From Niabella sp. (GTDB lineage Bacteria; Bacteroidota; Bacteroidia; Chitinophagales; Chitinophagaceae): DNA of 64,000 nucleotides. Every line of letters starts with the position of its first letter. Within the stretch, counting starts at the first letter, position 1. The notes under the pieces were generated by a model. That model worked only from the letters and a program-made list of their open reading frames with translations, was not told the origin of the DNA and did not search any database. This document shows positions 25,632-35,801 of the stretch, piece by piece. The stretch lies in the NCBI RefSeq assembly GCF_030150205.1, contig NZ_JASLGT010000030.1, positions 1-64,000 on the forward strand, in the 5' to 3' direction. The position numbers and the translations under genes were made by a program.

Positions 25632-28016
25632 ATGTTCCGGAATTTTATTACAACCGCCTGGCGGAATCTGACAAGAAATAAGCTGTACTCCATCCTGAAT
25701 ATATCCGGTCTGGCTGTGGGCATGTCCGTTGCCATGCTGATCAGTTTCTGGGTATGGGATGAACTACATTTTGATACGTACCATCATAACCATGCAAGGC
25801 TGGTGCAGTTGATGCGTACCTATCGCAGTAACGACGGTTCCCTGTCAACAGAGCAGGCTTCCTGTATACCGGTTGCAGCCGCTCTGCGCAATAAATATGG
25901 CAGCGATTTTAAAAATGTTGCCGCAGCCTCCTGGAATTTTGGCCATGTACTTGCCGTAGGTGACAAAAAAATAGGCGCTTCAGGGCTCTGGACGGAGGAC
26001 GCCTTTCCTGTTATGTTTTCGTTTAGGATGCTTAGCGGTAATATCCAGGCACTGAAGGATCCTTCTGCTGTTTTGCTGAGTGCATCCGTTGCTCAGAGCT
26101 TGTTTGGTAATGAAACAGCGGTAGGAAAAACGATCCGCTTCGATAATAAAGATAACTTCACAGTGGCGGGCGTCTATGAAGATTTACCAAGGAACAGCTC
26201 TTTTTATGAAACAAAACTGTTGCTGCCCTGGAAGAAATACATCACTACAACAGAATGGATCCGGAAAGCCGCTGCTGATTGGGACGAACAATCGTTCCAG
26301 GTGTTTGCAGAACTGGTTGAAGGGGCTGATATGAACGCCGTTTCCCGCAAAATAGGAAATGTGGTGATGACGCATAAGGCAATTAAGAAAGAGCAGGAAC
26401 AGGCCGGGTTATTTCCGATGGATCGCTGGCATTTGTACAGCGAATTTGAAAATGGAAGATCGGTTGGCGGCGCTATCCGTTTTGTATACCTTTTTTCCGT
26501 GATCGGCGTCTTTGTCTTATTGCTGGCCGGCATTAATTTTATGAATCTTTCCACGGCGCGTAGTGAGCAGCGCGCAAAGGAAGTAGGGGTTCGTAAAACG
26601 ATCGGCTCTGGCAGGCGCCAGCTGATCCGGCAGTTTTTGGCAGAGTCTGTGCTGACCACTTTTTTTTCCTTCCTGCTGGCTGTTTTGCTGGTGCTTTTGA
26701 CCATGCCTTTGTTTAATGCGCTGGCGGGTAAGCAGCTCCTGTTTCCATGGTATTCTGTTGGGTTTTGGTTGGCCGCAGTGGGCTTTATGATCATTACGGG
26801 GCTGGTGTCGGGAATGTACCCTGCGTTTTATCTTTCAAAGTTCAGACCTGTAAAGGTGTTAAAAGGCAGGATCAGGGAGGGAAAGGCTGCTTCGTTGCCA
26901 CGCAAAGTGCTCGTGGTGCTTCAGTTCTCCTTCTCGATAGCGCTGATCATTGGCAGCGTGATCGTGTTTAAGCAGATCCGGTATTCAAAAGACCGGCCGG
27001 TCAACTACCGCAAGGAGGGATTGATAACCGTACAGATGAATACTCCAGATCTTTATGGACATTACGATGCCTTGCGGAATGAATTACTGGCTACAGGCGT
27101 GGTGGCAAATATGGCAGAGTCCTCAAGTCCTACAATGGACGTTTTTAGTTTCAGCAACCGGTTTGAATGGAGCGGGAAGGCACCGGATCATTTACCCACC
27201 TTTGGTTTGATTGGGATAACTGCCGATTTTGGAAATACCATCGGCTGGAGTATTAAGGATGGACGGGATTTTTACAGCAGTGTTCCTGCCGATACATTGT
27301 CGGTCATTCTTAATGAAGCCGCAGTGAAACAAGTAGGCGGAGCAGAACAGGTTGTTGGCCGGGAGCTTCGTCATAATGATAAGGTATATACGGTGATTGG
27401 GGTAGTAAAGGATATGGTAATGACATCGCCTTATGCACCACCAGTGCCTACTGTTTTTATAAACAATCCGGATTGGGCGAATGTGGTTACCGTTGCTATA
27501 AAACAGGGCGCGCCCATTCATACCGCATTAGGAAAAATTGAGCAGGTATTTAAAAGATACAACCCCCATGCTCCGTTTGATTATGCGTTTAACGACGAGG
27601 TTTACGCCAATAAATTTGCCGATGAGCAGCGCATTGGCCGGTTGTCGGTTTTGTTTACCATACTGGCCGTATTTATCTCCTGTTTGGGGGTATTTGGCCT
27701 GGCATCCTTTGTAGCGGAACAACGGAGAAAAGAGATCAGTTTACGTAAAGTTTTGGGGGCAAATGTGTATCAGCTCTGGCGTCTGTTGTCTGTAGAGTTT
27801 CTGCTGCTGGTACTGCTGGCCTGTTTTATAGCCATCCCTTTTGCATGGTATTACCTGCACCAGTGGCTGCAGCAGTATACCTACCGGACCAATTTGTCTT
27901 TTGGGGTATTTCTTTTATCCGGCGCCGCGGCATTATTGTTAACCATTCTTACCGTGAGTTTCCAGGCTATTAAAACTGCGCTGATGAACCCGGCAAAGGC
28001 GTTGCGGTCGGAATAA
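25632..28016 (+). CDS. FtsX/MacB-like ABC permease 7
   Basis: A 794-residue group-B permease (start 'MFRNFITTAWRNL', periplasmic 'DRWHLYSEFENGRSVGG', core 'NFMNLSTARSEQRAKEVGVRKTIGS'). The second half shows 'RRKEISLRKVLGAN' in place of the usual 'KEIGIRKVLGA'. It ends 'NPAKALRSE'. Its last helices resemble the permease remnant at 17.7 kb ('QLWRLLS'). Confidence 0.92.
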   Translation: MFRNFITTAWRNLTRNKLYSILNISGLAVGMSVAMLISFWVWDELHFDTYHHNHARLVQLMRTYRSNDGSLSTEQASCIPVAAALRNKYGSDFKNVAAASWNFGHVLAVGDKKIGASGLWTEDAFPVMFSFRMLSGNIQALKDPSAVLLSASVAQSLFGNETAVGKTIRFDNKDNFTVAGVYEDLPRNSSFYETKLLLPWKKYITTTEWIRKAAADWDEQSFQVFAELVEGADMNAVSRKIGNVVMTHKAIKKEQEQAGLFPMDRWHLYSEFENGRSVGGAIRFVYLFSVIGVFVLLLAGINFMNLSTARSEQRAKEVGVRKTIGSGRRQLIRQFLAESVLTTFFSFLLAVLLVLLTMPLFNALAGKQLLFPWYSVGFWLAAVGFMIITGLVSGMYPAFYLSKFRPVKVLKGRIREGKAASLPRKVLVVLQFSFSIALIIGSVIVFKQIRYSKDRPVNYRKEGLITVQMNTPDLYGHYDALRNELLATGVVANMAESSSPTMDVFSFSNRFEWSGKAPDHLPTFGLIGITADFGNTIGWSIKDGRDFYSSVPADTLSVILNEAAVKQVGGAEQVVGRELRHNDKVYTVIGVVKDMVMTSPYAPPVPTVFINNPDWANVVTVAIKQGAPIHTALGKIEQVFKRYNPHAPFDYAFNDEVYANKFADEQRIGRLSVLFTILAVFISCLGVFGLASFVAEQRRKEISLRKVLGANVYQLWRLLSVEFLLLVLLACFIAIPFAWYYLHQWLQQYTYRTNLSFGVFLLSGAAALLLTILTVSFQAIKTALMNPAKALRSE

Positions 28017-28105
28017 GGGGATCGTCAATAGGCAATGGTGAATAGTTAATAGAGAATAGTTAATAGGGAGTAGGGAGTAGTTAATAGGGAGTAGGGAGTA
28101 GGTGC
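28015..28105. repeat. AATAG/AGTAG heptamers after permease 7
   Basis: Units change from CAATAGG/GTTAATA to GGAGTAG, the latter in 7-bp steps (GGGAGTA repeated four times), showing local unit turnover. Confidence 0.8.
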
Positions 28106-28161
28106 GCTATGGTTGTAAATCTACCGGTTCAATGGTATGTGCAAAACTTAAATTTTGAACA

Positions 28162-30612
28162 ATGATCAAAAGTTATTTTAAAACGGCGTGGCGCAGTATC
28201 CTGAAGCATAAGACTTTTTCAGGTATCAATGTACTGGGACTGGCTATTGGTATCAGTGCCTCCCTGGTGATCTTTATGATCGTTTCTTATGAATTCGGAT
28301 TCGATCGTTTTCAACAGGACCGGGATCGCATTTACAGGGTTGTGTTGGGGGCAACGTTTGGAGGTGAAGCACAGGGTTTCAGTGCCGGTGTGCCGGCACC
28401 GCTTGGCAGTGCCATCGCAGGAGAAATCACCGGGGTGGAGCAGACGGTTCCGGTGTTTCAGTTCCAGGGGGATGCTTCCGCAGATGTAATGATCCGTGAA
28501 GAAAAGGATGGAAAGCGCCAGGTTTTTAAAAAGCAAAAGAATGTTGTTTTTACGAATGCTGATTATATGAGCCTGCTGGGCTATCAGTGGATGGCCGGTA
28601 ATGCTAAAGGAGCATTAAAAGATCCGTATACCGTAGTGTTGACGGAAAGCAGGGCCCTGCTGTATTTTCCGGGGATACCCGCACATATGCTTGTTGGAAG
28701 GCAGCTGCAATACAACGGGATCACAGCAACGGTAACCGGTATTGTAAAGGATCTGGATCAGCCTACAGATTTCAAGGCTAAAGAATTTATATCCCTGCCC
28801 ACCATTGCGGTTACCAGTCTCAGGGATAATTTTATGATGAACGTTTGGGATGACTGGATGGCCTATTCGCAGTTGTATGTAAAGCTGTCAAAGGGATACA
28901 CAAGGGAACAGGCTGCCGCCGCTGTGAATGCATTATTCAGGCGGCACTACGACCCGCTGAAAAAACCGGGGAATACCATAACGCTGATGCTGCAACCACT
29001 GTCTGATATGCATTTCAACAGCCAGTTTCAAAGCTTTGATTCCCGGCTTGCAAGCAAAACAACGCTTTACGGACTGTTGGCGGTTGCCGGATTTCTGTTA
29101 TTGCTTGGATGTATTAATTTTATAAATCTTTCTACTGCCCAGTCATCGCAACGTGCCCGGGAAATCGGAATCCGTAAAACAATCGGTAGTTCCAGGATGC
29201 AGCTGGTCCTGCAGGTGCTCAGCGAAATATTTTTGGTAACATTAATGGCTACACTATTATCAGTGCTTTTAACACCCTGGATTCTGAAACTGTTTGCGGC
29301 GTACACGCCTGAGGGATTAACAGCAGACTTTCTATACCATCGGGAGGTGGTGCTTTTTTTGCTGGCACTTACCCTGTTCATCAGCCTGGCTGCGGGGATT
29401 TACCCCGCACTGATCCTATGCAGCTATAAACCGGTACTGGTTTTAAAGCGTTCGGTTACGGTTGCCGCTCAGTCGCGACATGTTTGGATACGGAAAATGC
29501 TTACCGTGGGGCAGTTTGTAATTGCCCAGTTTTTTGTGATCGCAACCCTGATGGTGGGGAAGCAGATCCGGTATTCGACACATGCAGACATGGGCTTTAA
29601 TAAGGATGCGGTTGTAACGTTTAATATTCCGCGGGATAGCCTGAATGCCCACAGGGCTGTATTGATCCATCGTATAAAAGAGATTCCCGGTGTGCAGTCG
29701 GTAAGTTCCGGCTTTTTTTCACCTGCAGATGCGGGTGTAGCTTTTGTAAATGTGTCCTATAGCAACGGTAAAGAAACAGTCAATCCTCAGGCCCAGATCC
29801 GGTGGGGCGACACCGCGTATTTGAAGGTATATGACCTGAAGCTGGCTGCAGGAAGAAATGTTTCTGCAAATGACTCTGTAAATGAGTTCCTGGTTAACGA
29901 AACATTTACCAGGGAAATGGGGTTTCAGCATCCGGAACAGGCGCTTGGCACCTACCTGAGATGGAATGACAAAGCATTGGTACCGGTTGTAGGTGTGATA
30001 AAAGATTTTCATGATATGTCGTTGAAATCCCGGATCAGTCCGATGGTATTTAGAAACGGAACGGGCGCTACTTTTCATATACGGCTTGCGCCGGCAAATG
30101 CAGGAATGTCGTGGGCCACGACTGTTTCGAAGATACAGGGTGTCTACAGGCAGCTATACCCCGAAGAACCGTTTAAATATTCGTTTGTGGATGAGATGGT
30201 TGCCGGTTTTTATAAAAATGAACAGGCTACAGAAGGGTTGTTGAAATGGGCTACGGCCCTCACTATTTTAATCAGCTGTCTGGGATTGTTGGGACTGGTG
30301 ATTTATACTACGAATAGCCGTACCAAAGAGATCGGGGTGCGTAAGGTGCTGGGAGCACCGGTGAAACAGATCGTAACGCTTTTGTCGAAGGAGTTTATAG
30401 TACTGGTGGTGCTGGCTTTTGTAATTGCGGCGCCGGTTGCCTGGTGGGCGGCTTACAAATGGCTGCAAAACTACGCGTACAAAACAACGATGAGCTGGTG
30501 GGTATTTGCGTTGAGCGGGTTGCTGATGTTGATGCTGGCAGCGGTAACACTCAGTATCCGAACGGTACGGGCGGCGATGGCGAACCCGGTGAAGGCGTTG
30601 CGGTCGGAGTAG
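28162..30612 (+). CDS. FtsX/MacB-like ABC permease 8
   Basis: The longest permease, 816 residues. It starts 'MIKSYFKTAWRSI' and is group A by its core 'NFINLSTAQSSQRAREIGIRKTIGS'. The extra length is in the first periplasmic domain (about 50-250), which holds segments such as 'GGEAQGFSAGVPAPLGSAI' and a charged 'REEKDGKRQVFKKQK' stretch with no obvious match in its neighbours. The second half is 'RTKEIGVRKVLGAP' and the end 'NPVKALRSE'. A different periplasmic domain may mean another substrate or partner; this is inference. Confidence 0.92.
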   Translation: MIKSYFKTAWRSILKHKTFSGINVLGLAIGISASLVIFMIVSYEFGFDRFQQDRDRIYRVVLGATFGGEAQGFSAGVPAPLGSAIAGEITGVEQTVPVFQFQGDASADVMIREEKDGKRQVFKKQKNVVFTNADYMSLLGYQWMAGNAKGALKDPYTVVLTESRALLYFPGIPAHMLVGRQLQYNGITATVTGIVKDLDQPTDFKAKEFISLPTIAVTSLRDNFMMNVWDDWMAYSQLYVKLSKGYTREQAAAAVNALFRRHYDPLKKPGNTITLMLQPLSDMHFNSQFQSFDSRLASKTTLYGLLAVAGFLLLLGCINFINLSTAQSSQRAREIGIRKTIGSSRMQLVLQVLSEIFLVTLMATLLSVLLTPWILKLFAAYTPEGLTADFLYHREVVLFLLALTLFISLAAGIYPALILCSYKPVLVLKRSVTVAAQSRHVWIRKMLTVGQFVIAQFFVIATLMVGKQIRYSTHADMGFNKDAVVTFNIPRDSLNAHRAVLIHRIKEIPGVQSVSSGFFSPADAGVAFVNVSYSNGKETVNPQAQIRWGDTAYLKVYDLKLAAGRNVSANDSVNEFLVNETFTREMGFQHPEQALGTYLRWNDKALVPVVGVIKDFHDMSLKSRISPMVFRNGTGATFHIRLAPANAGMSWATTVSKIQGVYRQLYPEEPFKYSFVDEMVAGFYKNEQATEGLLKWATALTILISCLGLLGLVIYTTNSRTKEIGVRKVLGAPVKQIVTLLSKEFIVLVVLAFVIAAPVAWWAAYKWLQNYAYKTTMSWWVFALSGLLMLMLAAVTLSIRTVRAAMANPVKALRSE

Positions 30613-30690
30613 GGGGCAATAGGCAATAGTGAATGGTGAATAGTGAATAGGGAGTAGTCAGTAGGGAATAGGAAATAGGAAATAGCTAGT
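30608..30690. repeat. AATAG-type heptamers after permease 8
   Basis: About ten units (CAATAGT, GAATGGT, GAATAGG, GAAATAG) begin at the stop of permease 8. A short motif 'CAAAACTTAAAT(C/T)TTGAACAATGAT' stands directly before both permease 8 and permease 9, so the two start regions are copies. Confidence 0.8.
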
Positions 30691-30722
30691 ACTGGTATTG
30701 CCCAAAACTTAAATCTTGAACA

Positions 30723-33110
30723 ATGATTAAAAATTATTTTACAACGGCCTGGCGGAATCTGGTTAAGAACCGGAGTTATGGGCTCATTAATATTTTTGGA
30801 CTTACCATTGGCCTGGCAGTTGTATCACTGATCGCGCTATGGATCTGGGATGAACTATCGTTTGACCGTTTTTTTAAAAACCATAAGCGTATGGCGCTGG
30901 TATTACAGCAACACACCAAAGATCATACTACTTATACGGATTGGGCGCTTCCAATGCCGCTGGCCGAAGCACTGCGCAGGGATTATGGAGCAGCATTTGA
31001 GGGTGTCTCCCTGGTGTACAGTGGTGTTTATAATATTACATATGCGGAAAAGAAATTGTCTGCCAAGGGAACGTTTATGGAGCCCGACGGGCCGTCAATG
31101 TTTTCCCTGGAACTGCTGAGCGGGAATAAAAATGCCTTGAATGATCCGGCCTCTGTGTTGTTATCGCAATCGATGGCCCGGAGGCTTTTTGGAAACAAGG
31201 ATCCGCTAAACCAGGTAATACGCATCACCAACCAGTTTAACGTAAAGGTGGCGGGCGTTTATAAAGATCTCCCAAAGAATACATCCTTAAGCGGAGATGC
31301 GGAGTTTATTGCTCCCTGGCAGTTTGCGGTATCCAACTGGGACTGGATCGGAAAAGAAAAGGGGAACTGGAATTATAATCTCTTTAAGCTGGCTGTTCAG
31401 CTGGCGCCCAATGTTCGCATGGAGGATGTGTCTGCCAGGATCAGGAATGTTCTTGCAGCCCATATAACACAGCCGCCGGGTGAGCAGGTAGTTACAAACC
31501 TCATCCTGCATCCGATGAGCCGCTGGCATCTTTATGATTTTGATGAAAGGGGACACAGCGTTCCTGGAAATCTGCAATACCTCTGGCTTTTTGGGGCGAT
31601 CGGTTTTTTTGTATTGCTGCTGGCCTGTATCAATTTTATGAATCTTAGTACGGCAAGGAGTATCAAACGCGCCCGGGAAGTTGGTATCCGGAAAACGATC
31701 GGTTCCCGCCGTACACAATTGATTGTACAATTCTTTGGAGAGTCGGTGCTGACTACTATGATTTCATTCCTGCTGGCGATTGTTATTGTTCAGCTTGCGT
31801 TGCCCTGGTTTAATGCGCTTACCGATAAAGATATTCGTGTGCGTTGGTTCAGTGGCTGGTTCTGGCTGGCCGGGATGCTGATCTGTATGATTACCGGTCT
31901 GCTGGCGGGGAGTTATCCTGCTTTTTATTTGTCATCCTTCAAACCGGTTAAAGTATTAAAAGGTCTTTTTAAGGGTGGTGCTGGTGCTCATATTCCGCGA
32001 AAAGTGCTGGTAGTGTTACAATTTTCCATTTCTATATTTTTGATCATCGGCACAACGATTATTTACAGGCAAATACAATATGCAAAAAACCGGCCGGTGG
32101 GATATAACCGGGAAGGGCTATTGTCGGTACAAATGACTACGCCCGAAATTTATGCCCGTACACCGCAGATCCGTAATGAACTGCTGGCTTCGGGGGCTGT
32201 GCTCGAAATGGCATTATCGCAATGTCCGGTTACGGAAATATGGGTGGGGAGTGATGGATTCGATTGGAAGGGGAAAGCGCCTTCTGTGGACGGAAGGTTT
32301 GCCGTGGTGGCGGCATCCATTGAATTTGGAAAAGTGGCGGGCTGGCAATTTGTAGAGGGACGGGGTTTTTCAAAAGCATTTCCAACAGATTCCAATGGCC
32401 TTGTGATAACGGAAAATGCTGCCAGGTATATGGGCATTCCACACCCGACGGGAACAGTAATTACCTGGCATGGAAAAAATTATACGATATTGGGCGTGGT
32501 GAAAAATGTAATGATGACGTCTCCATTTGGCGATGACAGCCGGGTCGTTTTTCCAATGCTGCGCGAGCCCGGTAATTTTATGGTATTGCGGATGAACCCC
32601 GCGCGTCCTCTGTCGGAATCGATGAAAACCATTGCCGGTATTTTTCAAAAACACAATCCCTTTGCTCCTTTTGAATACTCCTTTGTAGATGAGGATTATG
32701 CTAAAAAATTTGTAAATGAGGAGCGGATCGGAAAGCTTGCCACCTTATTTTCGGGGCTGGCTATTTTTATCAGCCTGCTGGGATTATTTGGCATTGCTTC
32801 CTTTATGACCGAACAACGTACAAAAGAAATCGGCATCCGCAAAGTGCTGGGTGCGCCGGTAACAGGGCTCTGGAACCTGCTTTCCAAAGAGCTTATCCTA
32901 TTAGTGGTGATTGCCATTACAGTGGCCGTACCTGCCGGGTATTATGCGATGGGGGGCTGGCTGCACCGGTATAATTATCGCATCGATGTTTCCTGGCCGC
33001 TGTTTTTATTCCCGGCAGTTGCGTCCCTGTTGATTGCTGTGTGTACGATTAGTTTTCAGATCATCAGGGCCATACGTGCCAACCCGGTTCGCTCGTTACG
33101 ATCAGAGTAG
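30723..33110 (+). CDS. FtsX/MacB-like ABC permease 9
   Basis: A 795-residue group-B permease (start 'MIKNYFTTAWRNL', periplasmic 'SRWHLYDFDERGHSV', core 'NFMNLSTARSIKRAREVGIRKTIGS'). The second half has 'RTKEIGIRKVLGAP', the end 'NPVRSLRSE'. The core is identical over more than 20 residues to that of permease 4. The spacer to the next permease is only 52 bp, carrying about three heptamer units. Confidence 0.93.
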   Translation: MIKNYFTTAWRNLVKNRSYGLINIFGLTIGLAVVSLIALWIWDELSFDRFFKNHKRMALVLQQHTKDHTTYTDWALPMPLAEALRRDYGAAFEGVSLVYSGVYNITYAEKKLSAKGTFMEPDGPSMFSLELLSGNKNALNDPASVLLSQSMARRLFGNKDPLNQVIRITNQFNVKVAGVYKDLPKNTSLSGDAEFIAPWQFAVSNWDWIGKEKGNWNYNLFKLAVQLAPNVRMEDVSARIRNVLAAHITQPPGEQVVTNLILHPMSRWHLYDFDERGHSVPGNLQYLWLFGAIGFFVLLLACINFMNLSTARSIKRAREVGIRKTIGSRRTQLIVQFFGESVLTTMISFLLAIVIVQLALPWFNALTDKDIRVRWFSGWFWLAGMLICMITGLLAGSYPAFYLSSFKPVKVLKGLFKGGAGAHIPRKVLVVLQFSISIFLIIGTTIIYRQIQYAKNRPVGYNREGLLSVQMTTPEIYARTPQIRNELLASGAVLEMALSQCPVTEIWVGSDGFDWKGKAPSVDGRFAVVAASIEFGKVAGWQFVEGRGFSKAFPTDSNGLVITENAARYMGIPHPTGTVITWHGKNYTILGVVKNVMMTSPFGDDSRVVFPMLREPGNFMVLRMNPARPLSESMKTIAGIFQKHNPFAPFEYSFVDEDYAKKFVNEERIGKLATLFSGLAIFISLLGLFGIASFMTEQRTKEIGIRKVLGAPVTGLWNLLSKELILLVVIAITVAVPAGYYAMGGWLHRYNYRIDVSWPLFLFPAVASLLIAVCTISFQIIRAIRANPVRSLRSE

Positions 33111-33140
33111 CCAATGGGCAATAGTGAATAGCAATGGTAT
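33108..33140. repeat. Short heptamer patch before permease 10
   Basis: Three to four units (CCAATGGGCAATAGTGAATAG) lie directly after the stop of permease 9. Confidence 0.6.
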
Positions 33141-33162
33141 GAACGCTCAAACCGCATCGATT

Positions 33163-35571
33163 ATGATAAAGAGCTATTTAAAAATCGCATGGAGAAATAT
33201 TGCCAAACGCAGTGTTCTTTCTGCTGTTGGTATATTGAGCCTTGCCATGGGTTTCTGTTTTACACTGGTGATCGGCGTTTATATTTTTCAGCAGAAGCAG
33301 GTTAATCACCAGTTCCGGAATATCGACCAGCAGTATATTATTAAAAACAAGTGGAAAACAAAAGAGGGGGGAGCGGAGGTTGCCGGCCGCGCACCATTTG
33401 CCAAAACGTTAAAAGAAACCTATCCGGGACTTGTGAAAAACTATTACCGGTTTATCCCCGTCTCCAATGTGGTTTCTGCGGGCGATAAATTTTTTAAAGA
33501 AAATATAGCGATTGGAGACACCAGCTTTGTTTCCATGTATGGGTTGCCTGTTCTGTATGGTGATGCCAGCAGGGCATTCGAGCATAACAACGCGGCAGTT
33601 ATTACCGAAACAATGGCAAAAAAACTATTTGGTTACAGCAATGCAGTTGGCAAAATTATTTCCATACAAACGGTGACGGAAAACCTGAAGCAGGATTACA
33701 GGATCTCGGCTGTTTTGAAAGATCTTCCTTACAATTCTGTGTTTACGCAGGGCTACCCGGATGGGTATAATGTTTTTATCCCTGGCAATGGCAGCCGGTA
33801 CTATCCGGATGGTGATCCATTGATTGACTGGAATAATAATTCCTGTATCTCCATGGTCGAATTGAAGAATGGCGTTACACCCGCGGATCTTGTGCAACCT
33901 TCCCGGCAAGTGCTTGCAAAACATGCACCTTCGTTTTTCAGGGAGCATCTTACGGTCCTGTACGCCCCGGTAAAGGATTTTTATCTTACAGACAATAATA
34001 ATGCTGTGAAAAAGATGATTGCTGTTTTTAGCATGATTGCCGTATTTGTATTGTTAATGGCCACATCCAGTTTCATCAACAGCTCCGTTGCTGCAGCTAC
34101 GGCCCGTATAAAAGAGGCTGGGTTAAGAAAAGTATTTGGAAGCGGAAAGAAGGAACTGCTGTTGCTGTTTTTGATTGAAGCATGGATGCTGACAGCAATT
34201 AGCGGCTTTATCGCGCTGATTTTTTATCAGATCGCAGGTCCCTGGTTTTCACAGATACTGGGTATGGATCTTTTATTATTAAAAGCATTTGACGGAAAAA
34301 TAGTTGTAAGCTTTGTGTTACTCGTTATCGTTGTTGGGCTCCTTGCCGGAATTTACCCCGCTCTTTTATTAAGCCGTTCGCATATTGTAACATCGGTAAA
34401 GGGAATAACAGATACGGTGGAACGGGGCCGGTTGTTACGCAGGGTAGTCCTGGTTATACAATTTTCTATTGCCATCCTGGTCTTTATAGGTGCTGTTATT
34501 GTAGCCAAGCAGGTGCATTTTATTTTTGAACGGGATGCAGGCTATAACAAAGATCAATTGCTGGTTGTTACCGCGTTCCCAAAACGCTGGGATGAAACGG
34601 GTGTTCAGCATATGGAACATATTAAGCAGGAACTATTGAAACTGCCCCGGGTAAAAAGTGCAACCTTAAGCTTCGATCTTCCCGATCGGGTGCCGATGAA
34701 CAGTCCCGTTGAGCTGCTGCCGGTAAAAGGGCAGCCGGTGCCGGTCTCCATTCCTTCATTCATAAGTGATGAGGATTATGGTGAAACCTTTCAGCTACAT
34801 ATGAAGGCCGGAAATTTCCTGAACTATAAAAAGAACTTTATCCCCGGACAGATTGTTTTAAACGAAACCGCCGCCCGGTTATTGGGACTTGAAGCGGATA
34901 GCGCAACCGGTAAACTGTTAAAAAGCTCCGCAGGTGAAACACTTACGGTATCAGGGATTGTGAAAAACTATAATATAGCTACCATGCGGGATGCTATTGG
35001 ACCGCTGGCAATATTGCACGTAAATGATATGCCGGGATACCGTTATCTGATTATTAAGCTGGATCATGCCAACGAGGCATCAGTACGACAGGTTAAAGAC
35101 CGCTGGCAGCAGTTATCGCCCAATGCGCCTTTCGACTATACATTTATGGACGACAAATTTTCCGCGCTGTATCAATCGGAATTACAGTTGAAGAAAGCAA
35201 CATTTGCGGCAACCCTATTTTGTCTTTTTATCGTTATCGCCGGTATGTTCAGCGTCGTGTCCGTAATGCTGATCCGGCGCGAAAAAGAAATTGCGATCCG
35301 TAAGGTTTTAGGTGCGAAGCTGCGCAATATTTTTATGCTTTTTATGAGGGAGTATCTATGGCTTTGGGTAATTGCGAACCTGGTTTCCTGGCCGCTGGCT
35401 TATTATCTCATAACCCTGTGGCTGGAAGGGTATGCATACCGTACGCAGCAGAGCATCAGCATTTACCTGGGAGTGGCTGCGCTGGTGGTGATCCTTGTGG
35501 GGCTGCTTATTGTTGCAAGGGTTTTTGGAACTGTTGTTTCGAATACAGCCAGAAAATTGCAGACGGAGTAA
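33163..35571 (+). CDS. FtsX/MacB-like ABC permease 10 (divergent group C)
   Basis: An 802-residue permease that stands apart from numbers 1-9. I start at 33163 ('MIKSYLKIAWRNI'), the family start; the frame is open further upstream into permease 9 but without family support. The first core reads 'SSFINSSVAAATARIKEAGLRKVFGSG' and the second 'REKEIAIRKVLGAK', and the C-terminus is 'NTARKLQTE' in place of 'NPVKALRSE'. The first periplasmic domain shares 'LVKNYYRF' with permease 11, so these two form group C. They lie next to ATPase 2 and may be its own partners. Confidence 0.9.
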   Translation: MIKSYLKIAWRNIAKRSVLSAVGILSLAMGFCFTLVIGVYIFQQKQVNHQFRNIDQQYIIKNKWKTKEGGAEVAGRAPFAKTLKETYPGLVKNYYRFIPVSNVVSAGDKFFKENIAIGDTSFVSMYGLPVLYGDASRAFEHNNAAVITETMAKKLFGYSNAVGKIISIQTVTENLKQDYRISAVLKDLPYNSVFTQGYPDGYNVFIPGNGSRYYPDGDPLIDWNNNSCISMVELKNGVTPADLVQPSRQVLAKHAPSFFREHLTVLYAPVKDFYLTDNNNAVKKMIAVFSMIAVFVLLMATSSFINSSVAAATARIKEAGLRKVFGSGKKELLLLFLIEAWMLTAISGFIALIFYQIAGPWFSQILGMDLLLLKAFDGKIVVSFVLLVIVVGLLAGIYPALLLSRSHIVTSVKGITDTVERGRLLRRVVLVIQFSIAILVFIGAVIVAKQVHFIFERDAGYNKDQLLVVTAFPKRWDETGVQHMEHIKQELLKLPRVKSATLSFDLPDRVPMNSPVELLPVKGQPVPVSIPSFISDEDYGETFQLHMKAGNFLNYKKNFIPGQIVLNETAARLLGLEADSATGKLLKSSAGETLTVSGIVKNYNIATMRDAIGPLAILHVNDMPGYRYLIIKLDHANEASVRQVKDRWQQLSPNAPFDYTFMDDKFSALYQSELQLKKATFAATLFCLFIVIAGMFSVVSVMLIRREKEIAIRKVLGAKLRNIFMLFMREYLWLWVIANLVSWPLAYYLITLWLEGYAYRTQQSISIYLGVAALVVILVGLLIVARVFGTVVSNTARKLQTE

Positions 35572-35632
35572 GCGCCGATGGATACAGGAAGTCCTGATTC
35601 TTAATGGATCAATATCCGCCCTGGACAAAAAA

Positions 35633-35675
35633 ACTGTATCGAAACCGGACAGTTCCTGTTTTAAAAACGCACAAC
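35633..35675 (+). promoter_or_regulatory. Enhancer-like dyad pair d, upstream of permease 11
   Basis: A perfect dyad ACTGT-N11-ACAGT lies at 35633-35653 (core CGAAACCGGAC at 35640). A second, CCTGT-N11-ACAAC, lies at 35655-35675, 22 bp on. The core is 87 bp upstream of the -24-like element. Confidence 0.75.
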
Positions 35676-35726
35676 CTGTTGCCTGTCTTTCTGTGTAATG
35701 TATTTTTTATCAATTGTTTATGTTCG

Positions 35727-35741
35727 TGGCATCAAGGTTGA
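35727..35741 (+). promoter_or_regulatory. Sigma54-like -24/-12 promoter d
   Basis: TGGCATC-N4-TTGA, the best of the four matches together with promoter a. The predicted start near 35752 gives a ~50-nt leader to permease 11. Confidence 0.65.
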
Positions 35742-35801
35742 AACCAAAGGTCGTAATGGGAAGCTTAAAAACAGTTCCCGATCTTTAAAGACAGCACGGG
35801 C

